A stretch of 43,354 bases of DNA from an uncultured Acetatifactor sp. (GCA_910586435.1 CAJUGT010000002.1:36660-80013), one strand, 5' to 3'; positions 34,593 through 41,606 are shown, numbered from the stretch's first letter. Made by a program: numbers and translations. Notes: generated by a model from the letters alone, not told the origin.

Positions 34593-34703
34593 CTACCGCA
34601 CAGTATAGCCAACTCTTTCACATTGGGGTTTATTCCAGTGCCAGGCCCGCATAGAATACTGTTTTCTCACCAAAAGCGAACAGGAACTGGCTCTCACCTC
34701 CAT
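34593..34703 (-). other. 36-codon open frame in the leader of the ArsR operon
   Basis: It starts about four bases after the predicted transcription start and encodes MEVRASSCSLLVRKQYSMRA followed by 16 more residues rich in Trp, Cys and Arg, ending at TAG. It is nearly leaderless (AAAGG four bases before ATG). It may be a leader peptide or chance. The rest of the 230-base leader shows no other feature I can name. Confidence 0.3.
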
Positions 34704-34713
34704 TCCGCCTTTG

Positions 34714-34742
34714 ATTATATCATAATATCATTAGATGTGCAA
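34714..34742 (-). promoter_or_regulatory. Promoter of the ArsR/DUF2087 operon with inverted repeat
   Basis: TTGCAC (34737-34742) and TATAAT (34714-34719) on the minus strand with a 17-base spacer. ATATCA and TGATAT half-sites flank the -35 box, a likely operator for the autoregulatory ArsR protein. The remaining intergenic DNA up to the methyltransferase stop holds only a 9-bp inverted repeat (34819-34827 with 34842-34850). Confidence 0.75.
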
Positions 34743-34963
34743 GTCTATTTTGATATTTATAAAATCAAATCGCCAGGCTCTCACTTCTGTATCTTTCCCT
34801 TCCGCCCATTCTGCCACTGCGGATAAGTGGGCCCTCCCCTGCTTATCCGCATCATGCTGTCGTAGTAGCTTGTTTCTATTTGCTTAGTTTCAAGTTCCGA
34901 AGAGATTCATTGCAGAACAATTATTGGCACCAAAGTCAAACTAAATATAACGCAGTCAGTACA

Positions 34964-35698
34964 CTATTTTTTACATGCTTTCACCAATAACATCATGGGG
35001 CGGCGCAATTCTTCTTTCATTCCTGGTATGTTCATCATTTCTTCCGGCGGCTTGGCCTCCTCCACAACCTCAAGCTCAAAACCATTATTCAGTAATCCCA
35101 TCAATATCTGCGTGAGTGTATGGTGCTGCTTTACAACATGGCATCCCAAAAAGCTCGTGCATCTCTTTCCTGAAACGAAATAATCATCAACCGGCCAATA
35201 TTGAGGAATCCCTGCCTCTGTGTAAATCCAGTCCTGTCCAACTCCTGCGGTAAAAACCGGGTGCTCAATATTAAAAATAAATACTCCTTCCGATTTCAGT
35301 GTCCTATGAACTTTTTGAAATACATTTTCTATATTTTCAATATAATGCAGGGCCAGATTGGAAATGACACAGTCCCACGAATTTTCCGGGTACTCATATT
35401 CCTCTATGCCGCACACACGATACTCTATATGGCTTCCTTTATTGCGCTTTTTTGCTTCTTCAATCATTTTCCCGCTTAAGTCAACCCCTAATACTCGAAT
35501 CGCCCCCTGTTCTTCCGCATATTTGCAATGCCAGCCATAACCGCATCCCAAATCAAGAACCTCTTTCCCCATAAGCACAGGAAACAGCGGTTTAAGCTGG
35601 TGCCATTCTCCAGCGGCACTCAGACCATTTCTGCTGCGAGACATTTTGGCATACTCTTCAAAAAATGTTTCATTATCATATTCATTGCTCACTTCCAA
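34964..35698 (-). CDS. Class I SAM-dependent methyltransferase
   Basis: 244 residues. Motif I VLDLGCGYGWHCKYAEEQGA, motif II VLGVDLSGKMIEEAKKR, CVISNLALHYIENIENVFQK and GVFIFNIEHPVFTAG follow the Rossmann methyltransferase order. The start is TTG at 35698 with GGGAGG ahead. No substrate can be assigned; such small stand-alone enzymes act on metabolites, tRNA or antibiotics. It is separated from the next gene downstream by 490 bases. Confidence 0.9.
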   Translation of the reverse strand: MEVSNEYDNETFFEEYAKMSRSRNGLSAAGEWHQLKPLFPVLMGKEVLDLGCGYGWHCKYAEEQGAIRVLGVDLSGKMIEEAKKRNKGSHIEYRVCGIEEYEYPENSWDCVISNLALHYIENIENVFQKVHRTLKSEGVFIFNIEHPVFTAGVGQDWIYTEAGIPQYWPVDDYFVSGKRCTSFLGCHVVKQHHTLTQILMGLLNNGFELEVVEEAKPPEEMMNIPGMKEELRRPMMLLVKACKK

Positions 35699-35740
35699 TC
35701 ATCCTCCCGCTCTCTTTTATCTTTATAACAGTTATTATAA

Positions 35741-35893
35741 TACAAATACGGTTTTATTTTCCGCTATCCCGGAAATAGAACGCAGATTACCAGTGTGTCC
35801 CAAGAGGAATGGCACGATTGCTATGCTGGAAAAGGGGGTGCGGCAGAAATTCATGAGCGCGGAATTTGTTTGGAAAAATACCTGAAAAGTTAA
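35741..35893 (+). pseudogene. Decayed fragment of a VanY-type D-Ala-D-Ala carboxypeptidase
   Basis: An open stretch of 50 codons without a start encodes YKYGFIFRYPGNRTQITSVS, QEEWHDCYAGKGGAAEIHER and GICLEKYLKS, then stops. In VanY/DacY enzymes this end reads like GFI.RYP...ITG..YEPWH.RYVG...A..I.E.G..LEEYL. Here the metal-ligand His is kept, but the E-P-W-H and R-Y-V-G context has changed, and the N-terminal two thirds of the gene is missing. It overlaps the promoter side of the methyltransferase gene on the other strand. Confidence 0.72.
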
Positions 35894-35903
35894 AATCCAA
35901 GTA

Positions 35904-35939
35904 GTCAACAACCCCGCTGCAAGCAGCGGGGTTGTTGAC
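35904..35939. terminator. Strong 17-bp hairpin after the VanY remnant
   Basis: GTCAACAACCCCGCTGC (35904-35920) pairs perfectly with 35923-35939 around an AA loop. It lies 10 bases after the remnant's stop, so it is probably the old terminator, though no U run follows. Confidence 0.6.
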
Positions 35940-36054
35940 CCTTGCGGCATTCGCCAAATGGATGCTGGCACATCCGCTTGGCTCATTGCCCGCAGGAATC
36001 AAAATCCACAGGATATGACAAACAATCCGCTTGGGGAACTAAAGTATGAATAAA

Positions 36055-36083
36055 TTGACATATACCTGCCTCTTTCGTATAAT
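36055..36083 (+). promoter_or_regulatory. Consensus sigma-A promoter of the DUF5714 gene
   Basis: TTGACA (36055-36060), 17-base spacer, TATAAT (36078-36083): a perfect match to consensus. It gives a leader of about 80 bases to the start at 36173. Confidence 0.88.
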
Positions 36084-36172
36084 GTTGGTAGAAATACCAA
36101 AATCTATCGTAACTCCGCATGGAAGACCCAAACTCCCTGGAAACAGAAACGGAACAAACGGAGGTAAAGCTG

Positions 36173-36865
36173 ATGAAAGAAGAATGTCTGATTTGCAGTT
36201 CCCCTTTGGAGTATTTGGCACAAGATGAACTTATGGAATGTGCCATATGCCATAAAAAGGAAAACAGCAAAACAAAATGCGTAAATGGCCATTTTGTTTG
36301 TAATGAATGTCATACCAGCGGCGTGGAAAGCATCATCGGATTATGCCTTGAAGAAACATCCAAAAACCCTGTGGAAATAGTCAATAAGCTGATGTCCCAA
36401 CCGTTTTGCCACATGCATGGACCAGAACATCATATTATGGTAGGTTCTGCGCTTCTGACAGCATATAAAAATGCTGGCGGAGACATCGACCTTCCTTCCG
36501 CTTTGATTGAAATGATTAACCGCGGAAAAAGTGTTCCTGGCGGCGCCTGCGGCTTTTGGGGAGCATGCGGGGCAGGTATCAGCTCTGGTATGTTCATTTC
36601 CATCCTATCAAAATCAACGCCTCTTACAAAGGAACCTTTTGCGTTATCTCATCAGATGACGTCAACAGCCCTTGGCAGAATTGCGGAAATCGGCGGTCCC
36701 CGGTGCTGTAAAAGAGATTCATTTCTGTCAATTTCAGCTGCAATTGATTTTGTCGCTGAGAATTTTTGCGTAACTATGGATAAGCCTGAAATAGTATGCA
36801 GTTATTCACGGCAAAATAATCAATGTATTGGCAGCCGTTGTCCATTTTCACCCCCAAACCCATGA
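36173..36865 (+). CDS. DUF5714-type Cys-rich protein
   Basis: About 230 residues from ATG 36173, which has GGAGGT nine bases upstream (an in-frame ATG at 36119 is possible but lacks such a site). The N-terminus has two Cys pairs, EECLICSSPLEYL and ECAICHKKENSK, then NGHFVCNECHTSG, a likely zinc-ribbon. Next come FCHMHGPEHHIMVGSALLTA and PGGACGFWGACGAGISSGMF, and CCKRDSF near the end. I recognise the DUF5714 pattern; the function is unknown. The many Cys and His suggest metal or Fe-S binding. The strong promoter implies high expression. Its stop overlaps a short downstream frame. Confidence 0.8.
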   Translation: MKEECLICSSPLEYLAQDELMECAICHKKENSKTKCVNGHFVCNECHTSGVESIIGLCLEETSKNPVEIVNKLMSQPFCHMHGPEHHIMVGSALLTAYKNAGGDIDLPSALIEMINRGKSVPGGACGFWGACGAGISSGMFISILSKSTPLTKEPFALSHQMTSTALGRIAEIGGPRCCKRDSFLSISAAIDFVAENFCVTMDKPEIVCSYSRQNNQCIGSRCPFSPPNP

Positions 36866-36975
36866 CGCATGTACTTTCTGAGATTATCATCAGACTCGGC
36901 AGCTCTACTTTTCTGCCTGCGCTCTCCAACCGCCTTCTGTCATCAAACTGCTTTACCATGGGGCTGTCGCATTAA
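36862..36975 (+). pseudogene. Short gene coupled to DUF5714, truncated by an inverted-repeat element
   Basis: ATG 36862 overlaps the DUF5714 stop as ATGA and opens 37 codons (MTHVLSEIIIRLGSSTFLPA and onward). The last five codons lie within the small element beginning at 36960. This looks like the N-terminus of a coupled gene cut off by the element, but the original family cannot be recognised. Confidence 0.4.
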
Positions 36976-37055
36976 GAAATTTTACACAAGATACAGGATG
37001 TCAGGTAATCAGGCATACCTATATCTAGTGTCCATGACTCTTAATGCAACAACCC
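36960..37055. mobile_element. 96-bp MITE-like remnant with 16-bp imperfect terminal inverted repeats
   Basis: GGGGCTGTCGCATTAAG (36960-36976) and CTTAATGCAACAACCC (37040-37055) are inverted copies with three mismatches. The ends resemble insertion-sequence termini of the GGGGCTGTYGCA kind, with all internal coding sequence missing. The remaining intergenic DNA to 37281 holds only the terminator below. Confidence 0.55.
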
Positions 37056-37161
37056 TGTTGGGAACTGAGACGCACAGGTTGCCTTTTAGTCAGATTATAG
37101 GGGGTAAGGAAACGACGGCCCTGATTTCTCAAAACCGCCACAGGCAAGAAATTATAATACA

Positions 37162-37219
37162 GCGCCAAAAAACACTGCCCCGCCAGGGGATTTCTTTCCC
37201 CCTTAAGGGCAGTTGGCGC
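37162..37219 (-). terminator. Terminator of the DUF6440 gene
   Basis: On the minus strand ACTGCCC and GGGCAGT (37174-37180 and 37207-37213 on plus) form a stem with an inner GGGG/CCCC pair. GTTTTTTGG follows on the minus strand, a six-T run. An outer GCGCCAA/TTGGCGC pair also exists. Confidence 0.7.
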
Positions 37220-37281
37220 CGCATATTTACTCCCCTCACGATGATTTCCCTTTTGCAGTCAGCATATGAGCAAGAGAGAGG

Positions 37282-37443
37282 TTACTTTGTTACAATTGGT
37301 TTGCCTTCTTTATCAAGAAGCGGCGTAAAGCCCCCTGCGTTTCCGTCTCTGTGAAATACATAATTGATGCCGGTTTCTGTATCAATCCAGATTTCAACCA
37401 CACTGACAACACCTTGCTGATAAACTTTCTTAAATCGTTCCAT
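37282..37443 (-). CDS. DUF6440-type small protein, 53 residues
   Basis: MERFKKVYQQGVVSVVEIWI, DTETGINYVFHRDGNAGG, FTPLLDKEGKPIV is the usual DUF6440 pattern (a short beta-rich protein). Function unknown. The start is ATG 37443 because AGGAGG lies eight bases before it; the longer open frame runs back through the repeat. The ribosome site is the end of repeat copy B. Confidence 0.85.
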   Translation of the reverse strand: MERFKKVYQQGVVSVVEIWIDTETGINYVFHRDGNAGGFTPLLDKEGKPIVTK

Positions 37444-37450
37444 TTTGATA

Positions 37451-37647
37451 CCTCCTATTTTAAGTCGCTGCCAGGCGGCACTAAAGAGTGTGGTTCCTTC
37501 GGCGCACACACAGGAGAGACAAATTTCATTCGGAAGTACCCAGAGACACTAAGTAGTGTCTCATGAAATTTACTCTCGTGCGCCTTCGCAACCCCACCGT
37601 CCAGCTAAACATTGATAATAAATGGCTTGACATTTCTTAGCTGGACT
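37451..37647 (-). repeat. Structured dispersed repeat, copy B, ending in the SD of the DUF6440 gene
   Basis: The minus strand from 37598 to 37451 matches module 2 of copy A (22027-22172) with few differences: the same GAGACACTACTTAGTGTCTC hairpin, the same TAGTGCCRCCTGGCAGCGAC and the same AAAATAGGAGG end. Before it is the link hairpin AGTCCAGCT ... AGCTGGAC (37599-37647) with a longer loop. The A/B differences in the long stem include GGTACAC versus GGCGCAC. Confidence 0.85.
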
Positions 37648-37650
37648 AAA

Positions 37651-38313
37651 TTAAAATTCTCGATTTGAGTATTGCCTTTTTGAAAGCAAAAATGAAAGCA
37701 GTAAAATTAATGTAGCCGCAAGAATCATACTGCCATTTACCAGAAATATATTTTTACTGGCATATTCAAGGGCATGAAAAAGAAGATACTCGTTTCCCGG
37801 CAAAGAAGAAATAATTACCCATGCACTATAAAGCGCTTCAAATAAAGCCAGTGGTACAAACATTCCCCAAAATTTCCCCTTACTGTACCCCAGCTTGAAC
37901 AAGATTGGATACATACAAAGATTGAAAACAGAAAACAGCAGATAGCTTATGGTAACAATGGGTAAAAACCATCCAAGCGGGCCGTAATAATGTGACAGAG
38001 AAAAGCGGTCTGCGATCATAGCCAGAGGGATACCTGTAATTACCCCAACCAGTCCCAGACAAATGGATAAGGCATATCTGCCTCCCACAACAGAAGAACG
38101 CTCGATTGGCAGCGTTAAATAAAGCTTGTTCAAATCACCTTTTTCCTCTACCGCAAAAGTATTAACCGAAAAAACCAAGAACATAAAGACATTCGTTGGA
38201 ACCACCAATAATGCCGAAATCAAACCGGCAGCCAGCGAAATGACCGGGAGCAAAAAAACTCGCGGATGAAAACATTTTATCGCTTTCCAGTCAAACAGAG
38301 CCATTTGTTTCAT
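37651..38313 (-). CDS. ABC-2 type transporter permease
   Basis: 220 residues with six predicted membrane spans, and the cytoplasmic FAVEEKGDLNKLYLTLPIER characteristic of small ABC-2 permeases in GntR-linked systems. It is the membrane half of the transporter with the ATPase encoded next upstream. The substrate is unknown; YhcFGHI/YtrABC-like systems respond to cell-envelope stress. Ribosome site GGGAGG is the end of repeat copy C. Confidence 0.85.
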   Translation of the reverse strand: MKQMALFDWKAIKCFHPRVFLLPVISLAAGLISALLVVPTNVFMFLVFSVNTFAVEEKGDLNKLYLTLPIERSSVVGGRYALSICLGLVGVITGIPLAMIADRFSLSHYYGPLGWFLPIVTISYLLFSVFNLCMYPILFKLGYSKGKFWGMFVPLALFEALYSAWVIISSLPGNEYLLFHALEYASKNIFLVNGSMILAATLILLLSFLLSKRQYSNREF

Positions 38314-38323
38314 TATTTTTCTA

Positions 38324-38443
38324 CCTCCCTATTCCAATCGCCATTTATGGCGATTTATTCCGGTCTCTTCACTACGGTGCCCTGACTAGGGCACCTGCGT
38401 TTCGAGACTGTTTTTAAATTTCCTCTTGACATTTCTTAGCTGG
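38324..38443 (-). repeat. Structured dispersed repeat, copy C, between ABC ATPase and permease genes
   Basis: The minus strand matches module 1 of copy A: TTTAAAAACAGTCTCG, a short GGTGCC/GGCACC hairpin, GAGACCGGAA and AAATCGCCATAAATGGCGAT, then runs into GGGAGG, the permease ribosome site. Its first 19 bases (38425-38443) are also found beside copy B (37626-37644) and here encode the last residues of the ATPase, so the element reaches into that gene. Confidence 0.78.
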
Positions 38444-39280
38444 TCTACTCATTCGTACCATAATATCATCAAGTGAGACAGTTTCCATTATCACACCTGC
38501 GGGAAATCCCGCAATATCCTTAATCTCAATCATGCCATCAAAACCACCTGGATGTTCTCGTAATCCCAATATTTGTTTACGCTTTGAATGCGGTAAATCT
38601 CCCGTGCCGCCTCGAACCAAACAATATTTATCAATCAATTCATCTTTTAGTCCACTATATATTATTTTTCCATTTTTGATATAAATAATATAATCAGCAA
38701 TTTTCTCAAGATCACTGGTTATATGTGTGGAGAAAAATATTGTCCGATTTTCTTCTACCATGTAGTCCCGGAAAAACCCAAGGATTTCATCACGGCCAAC
38801 GGGATCAAGCCCGGAAGTTGGCTCATCAAGTAATAACAGCTTTGCGTCATGGGCCAATGTAACGGCAATACCCAGTTTCATCTTCATACCACGCGACATT
38901 GTTTTATACTTCTGTTTGGAGTCAAGAGAAAATCGCTTCATATATTGATGAAAGGTTTCGCTGCTCCATTTTTTATAGAAAGGGCGCATAGCCTTTTCTA
39001 TGTCAACAGGTGTCCAGTCCTCCTGATAATATGGTTGCTCAAATAGAACACCTAAATCTTCTTTCAATGATACGTCATCCGCAGGCTTGCCAAACAGATT
39101 AATGCTGCCGCCATCTTTCATCGCCATACCTAATATAAGTTTCAAAGTAGTCGTTTTCCCTGCACCGTTTTCCCCGATAAAACCGCTGACAAATCCACTG
39201 GGAACTGAAAAGCTGATGTTATCCAGAGAAAAATTCTTATATTGTTTTCTAAGGTTGGATATTTCAATAGCATTGTTCAT
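38414..39280 (-). CDS. ABC transporter ATP-binding protein
   Basis: 288 residues. Walker A GENGAGKTTTLKL (about 36-48), signature MSRGMKMKLGIAVTLAHD, Walker B LLLLDEPTSGLDP and the switch His in FFSTHITSDLEK are intact. The Met-Ser-Arg-Gly-Met variant of the signature is usual for ABC-2 exporters of this group. It overlaps the GntR gene by four bases and precedes the permease, forming a GntR-ATPase-permease operon. The last 10 or so residues are encoded by repeat DNA. Confidence 0.93.
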   Translation of the reverse strand: MNNAIEISNLRKQYKNFSLDNISFSVPSGFVSGFIGENGAGKTTTLKLILGMAMKDGGSINLFGKPADDVSLKEDLGVLFEQPYYQEDWTPVDIEKAMRPFYKKWSSETFHQYMKRFSLDSKQKYKTMSRGMKMKLGIAVTLAHDAKLLLLDEPTSGLDPVGRDEILGFFRDYMVEENRTIFFSTHITSDLEKIADYIIYIKNGKIIYSGLKDELIDKYCLVRGGTGDLPHSKRKQILGLREHPGGFDGMIEIKDIAGFPAGVIMETVSLDDIMVRMSRPAKKCQEEI

Positions 39281-39660
39281 TCGCTTTTCCTCTCAATCGC
39301 GTCAAGCATTTTATGAAGGTCATTTACTGACAAGCCAGCCAGCTTTCCGCACTGAACAGCAGCACACAAGGCTTCTTCGGTTTCTTTCAAATATTTGTCA
39401 CGAATAAAAACATCGTTGATTTTCTTCACATACACGCCCTTTCCTGGCATTGTCTGGACAAACCCCTCTAATTCCAATTCACTGTATGCTCTGGTAGTAG
39501 TCACCAGACTCACCTGTAAATCACGGGCAAGCTGGCGAAGTGATGGCAGCAAAGCATTCTCGGTCAAAACTCCCGTCAAAATCGCCATTTTGATTTGCTG
39601 TTTAATCTGCTCATAGATTGGTACCCCTGATTGGTTTGATATAACAATGTTCATACTCAT
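39277..39660 (-). CDS. GntR-family regulator (YtrA/YhcF type)
   Basis: 127 residues. Winged helix about 10-75: GVPIYEQIKQQIKMAILTGV, LPSLRQLARDLQVSLVTTTR, EGFVQTMPGKGVYV. The short C-terminal dimerisation tail (about 80-127) is typical of YtrA-type repressors of ABC-2 transporter operons. It overlaps the ATPase gene (ATGA) and probably represses its own promoter at 39709-39737. Confidence 0.92.
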   Translation of the reverse strand: MSMNIVISNQSGVPIYEQIKQQIKMAILTGVLTENALLPSLRQLARDLQVSLVTTTRAYSELELEGFVQTMPGKGVYVKKINDVFIRDKYLKETEEALCAAVQCGKLAGLSVNDLHKMLDAIERKSE

Positions 39661-39708
39661 GCATTCCTTCTCTCAGCTCCCGCATTACTGTTCATGTATA
39701 GCAAGTAC

Positions 39709-39737
39709 AGTATAGCATGAAGACTGCACTATGTCAA
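39709..39737 (-). promoter_or_regulatory. Promoter of the GntR-ABC operon
   Basis: TTGACA (39732-39737) and TATACT (39709-39714) on the minus strand with a 17-base spacer. TATAC and GTAC motifs repeat around the -10, a likely YtrA-type operator. Confidence 0.8.
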
Positions 39738-39741
39738 CATG

Positions 39742-39787
39742 CTAATTTTTCCTGTTAGGAATCACTAATTTTTCCTGTTGGAAATCA
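39742..39787. repeat. Two 23-bp direct repeats upstream of the GntR promoter
   Basis: 39742-39764 and 39765-39787 are adjacent copies beginning CTAATTTTTCCTGTT and ending AATCA, with two mismatches. They sit just outside the -35 box. Beyond them, up to 40059, the DNA is AT-rich with no gene or other feature I can support. Confidence 0.6.
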
Positions 39788-40059
39788 CTATCTAAAATCC
39801 GGCACAACCCTTCCATATCATCGCTTCTATCTGTCTGACCACAATCCATAAACAATTCTACACGACAAACGCATGAAGGAACAATCTATAAACAATTTGT
39901 TAATATTGAATCGCTGTATGCAATTATTTGGGGTAAAATTTGACTTTTGTGATTTTCATAGTTCCAAAATCGCATCAGGAATTATGGAAGAATGTGTTTT
40001 GTACAAAATATTCATAATCCATTTACTCATGCGTTTGTCGTGACAATTCTATAACAAAA

Positions 40060-40088
40060 CTGACAAAACGGCAGAATCATGCTATACT
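40060..40088 (+). promoter_or_regulatory. Promoter in front of the Rpn remnant
   Basis: CTGACA (40060-40065), 17-base spacer, TATACT (40083-40088), 22 bases before the remnant's ATG. It may now serve the downstream GNAT gene. Confidence 0.6.
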
Positions 40089-40109
40089 ATGAGAAAGAAA
40101 GCTACATTC

Positions 40110-40310
40110 ATGCCAAACACAAGCAAAACCATCCGGCAGTTAAATCTGAAGGACTGTTTCCTTTTCGCTAAGGTAATGGGTGATAAGGAGGCCCGCAGAA
40201 AAGTATTAGAAAAAATATAGGGCGTTTCCATACGAGAAGTTTCTGTCCCTGCCACGCAGAAGACAATCCATATGCTCTATGACGAAAAGAGCATACGGCT
40301 CGATGTATAA
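40110..40310 (+). pseudogene. Rpn/PD-(D/E)XK nuclease-family transposase remnant
   Basis: From ATG 40110 the frame reads QLNLKDCFLFAKVMGDKEAR, RKVLEKI, an in-frame TAG, then GVSIREVSV and KSIRLDV before a TAA. This is the N-terminal pattern of Rpn-type proteins (NL.D.FLF..VM.D......L..ILG...., then RLDV with the catalytic Asp). The rest of the nuclease is missing. It is therefore a broken and truncated copy. Confidence 0.7.
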
Positions 40311-40389
40311 AATCCTTTGTCATATTCATCCGCACCTTTGATAGTTTAGAGAACACTCCCACTGGACGCAGCGGGCAGAGAATTGAGAA

Positions 40390-40584
40390 GTCAACTATGG
40401 ACGAGGCTGTGGCATTGGAACAGCTATGATGAACGAAATTCTTGCTCTGCTGAAGGCACATGGGTACAGCCGAGTTTCTCTTTCTGTTCAGAAAGCCAAT
40501 TATGCGGCAAAAATGTATCAAAAGATTGGATTTGAGATTATAGGTGAAAACGAAGAAGAATACATTATGGTGTACTGCCTATAA
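40390..40584 (+). pseudogene. C-terminal fragment of a GNAT acetyltransferase
   Basis: The frame VNYGRGCGIGTAMMNEILAL, KAHGYSRVSLSVQKANYAAK, MYQKIGFEIIGENEEEYIMV ends in a stop. It has the acetyl-CoA loop (R-G-x-G-I-G-T) and the closing N...A..MY.K.GF strand of GNAT enzymes but lacks the N-terminal half. It is joined to the Rpn remnant by about 80 bases of unassigned DNA. Confidence 0.7.
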
Positions 40585-40622
40585 CAAATTTATAAATAAA
40601 TTGGAGAAAGGACTTTTCATTT

Positions 40623-41129
40623 ATGAGAATCCGACCGTATATACCAACCAAAGATTACGAATATTTAGCAAAATGGATTGATGACGAAAGAACGCATGCT
40701 TTTTGGTGCGCAAATCTTTTGCCATACCCTTTGACGCCAAAATCTTTCCATGAATTATTAGAGAAAAATGCATCGGACTGGACAGACAGTGCTTATACAG
40801 CAACTGAAAATAATGGACAGGCAGTGGGCTTCTTCTGTTATTCAGTCAACACAGCTGACAATATCGGTTTTCTTAAATTTGTAATCGTTGATAAAACAAA
40901 ACGCGGAAAAGGTTATGGAAAAGAAATGCTGAATCTGGCTCTGCAATATGCCTTTCAGATAACCGGCGCAAAAGCGGTTCAACTGAATGTTTTCACTGAA
41001 AACACATTAGCGAAACAATGTTATGAAAAAGTCGGCTTTGTTCAAAGAACTATTGATAAAGAGGTGTTTTCATTTCAGGACGAGTTGTGGAGCAGATGCA
41101 ATATGATAGTTTCAAAACAATTATTCTAA
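40623..41129 (+). CDS. GNAT-family acetyltransferase
   Basis: 168 residues. RIRPYIPTKDYEYLAKWIDD, GFLKFVIVDKTKRGKGYGKE (acetyl-CoA loop), MLNLALQYAFQITGAKAVQL and NTLAKQCYEKVGFVQR give a complete domain. It resembles RimJ/RimL-like enzymes, but no substrate is indicated. GGAGAAAGG lies about 10 bases before the ATG. It is cytoplasmic. It is the only intact gene between the GntR operon and the restriction gene. Confidence 0.88.
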   Translation: MRIRPYIPTKDYEYLAKWIDDERTHAFWCANLLPYPLTPKSFHELLEKNASDWTDSAYTATENNGQAVGFFCYSVNTADNIGFLKFVIVDKTKRGKGYGKEMLNLALQYAFQITGAKAVQLNVFTENTLAKQCYEKVGFVQRTIDKEVFSFQDELWSRCNMIVSKQLF

Positions 41130-41145
41130 TTTTCAGGAAAGATAC

Positions 41146-41450
41146 ATGACTATGGTATTAGGAGAACGAATAAAGAGAATACTTATGTTCTAGAGCGTGT
41201 TTGAAAATTGCTTTCTGACAGCTGTGCGTCACAATTTGTGGTAGATTGGACCCAAATGAGGGAGGCGTAGTGGGCTACGTTGACCGAATGAGGGCCAAAT
41301 ATACCGCAAAGTGGGGCGTGCAGATGGCAGGAATGAATTTTCAAACACGCTCCAGAGCCGACCCAACGTGAATTTGGCCTGAAATTGGGATATGAGAAAC
41401 GCAACGCTGATGTCCGTTTCGCACAGTATGAATCCGCCCTGAGAAGTTGA
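41146..41450 (+). pseudogene. XRE-type helix-turn-helix regulator interrupted by a palindromic element
   Basis: The left part (41146-41190) encodes MTMVLGERIKRILMF. After the element, the right part (about 41353-41450) encodes EPTQREFGLKLGYEKRNADV and RFAQYESALRS before a stop. Together they form the first helices of an XRE domain (LGERIK...TQREFG.KLGY). The right part may also have been short before the insertion. Not functional as it stands. Confidence 0.7.
41190..41355. mobile_element. 166-bp palindromic MITE-like element with 21-bp terminal inverted repeats
   Basis: The ends TCTAGAGCGTGTTTGAAAATT (41190-41210) and its inverted copy (41335-41355) differ at one or two positions. The interior holds further partly complementary segments and no open frame with a convincing ribosome site. 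It splits an XRE gene. The flank to 41606 beyond that gene is AT-rich and empty apart from the 3' end of the restriction gene. Confidence 0.7.
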
Positions 41451-41606
41451 TTCCGCATGCGGCATAATCCAGCTTGTACTATACACCACTTTAGGCATAG
41501 GACAATTATGTCTTTTTCTCATATCCTTTTTATTTCTTAGGAATAATATTTACATTTGTTCTGCTCTGTACTTTCGTTAAATATTATCACACATATTTAT
41601 GTAAAT

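Noticed and set aside
34819..34850. Terminator after the ArsR promoter region
   Set aside because: A 9-bp inverted repeat without a U run on either strand and not positioned after a gene end; recorded only as a repeat in the promoter entry.
41183..41522. Minus-strand open frames of 91 and 97 codons
   Set aside because: They run through the palindromic element and the broken XRE gene; they lack ribosome sites and are explained by the element.
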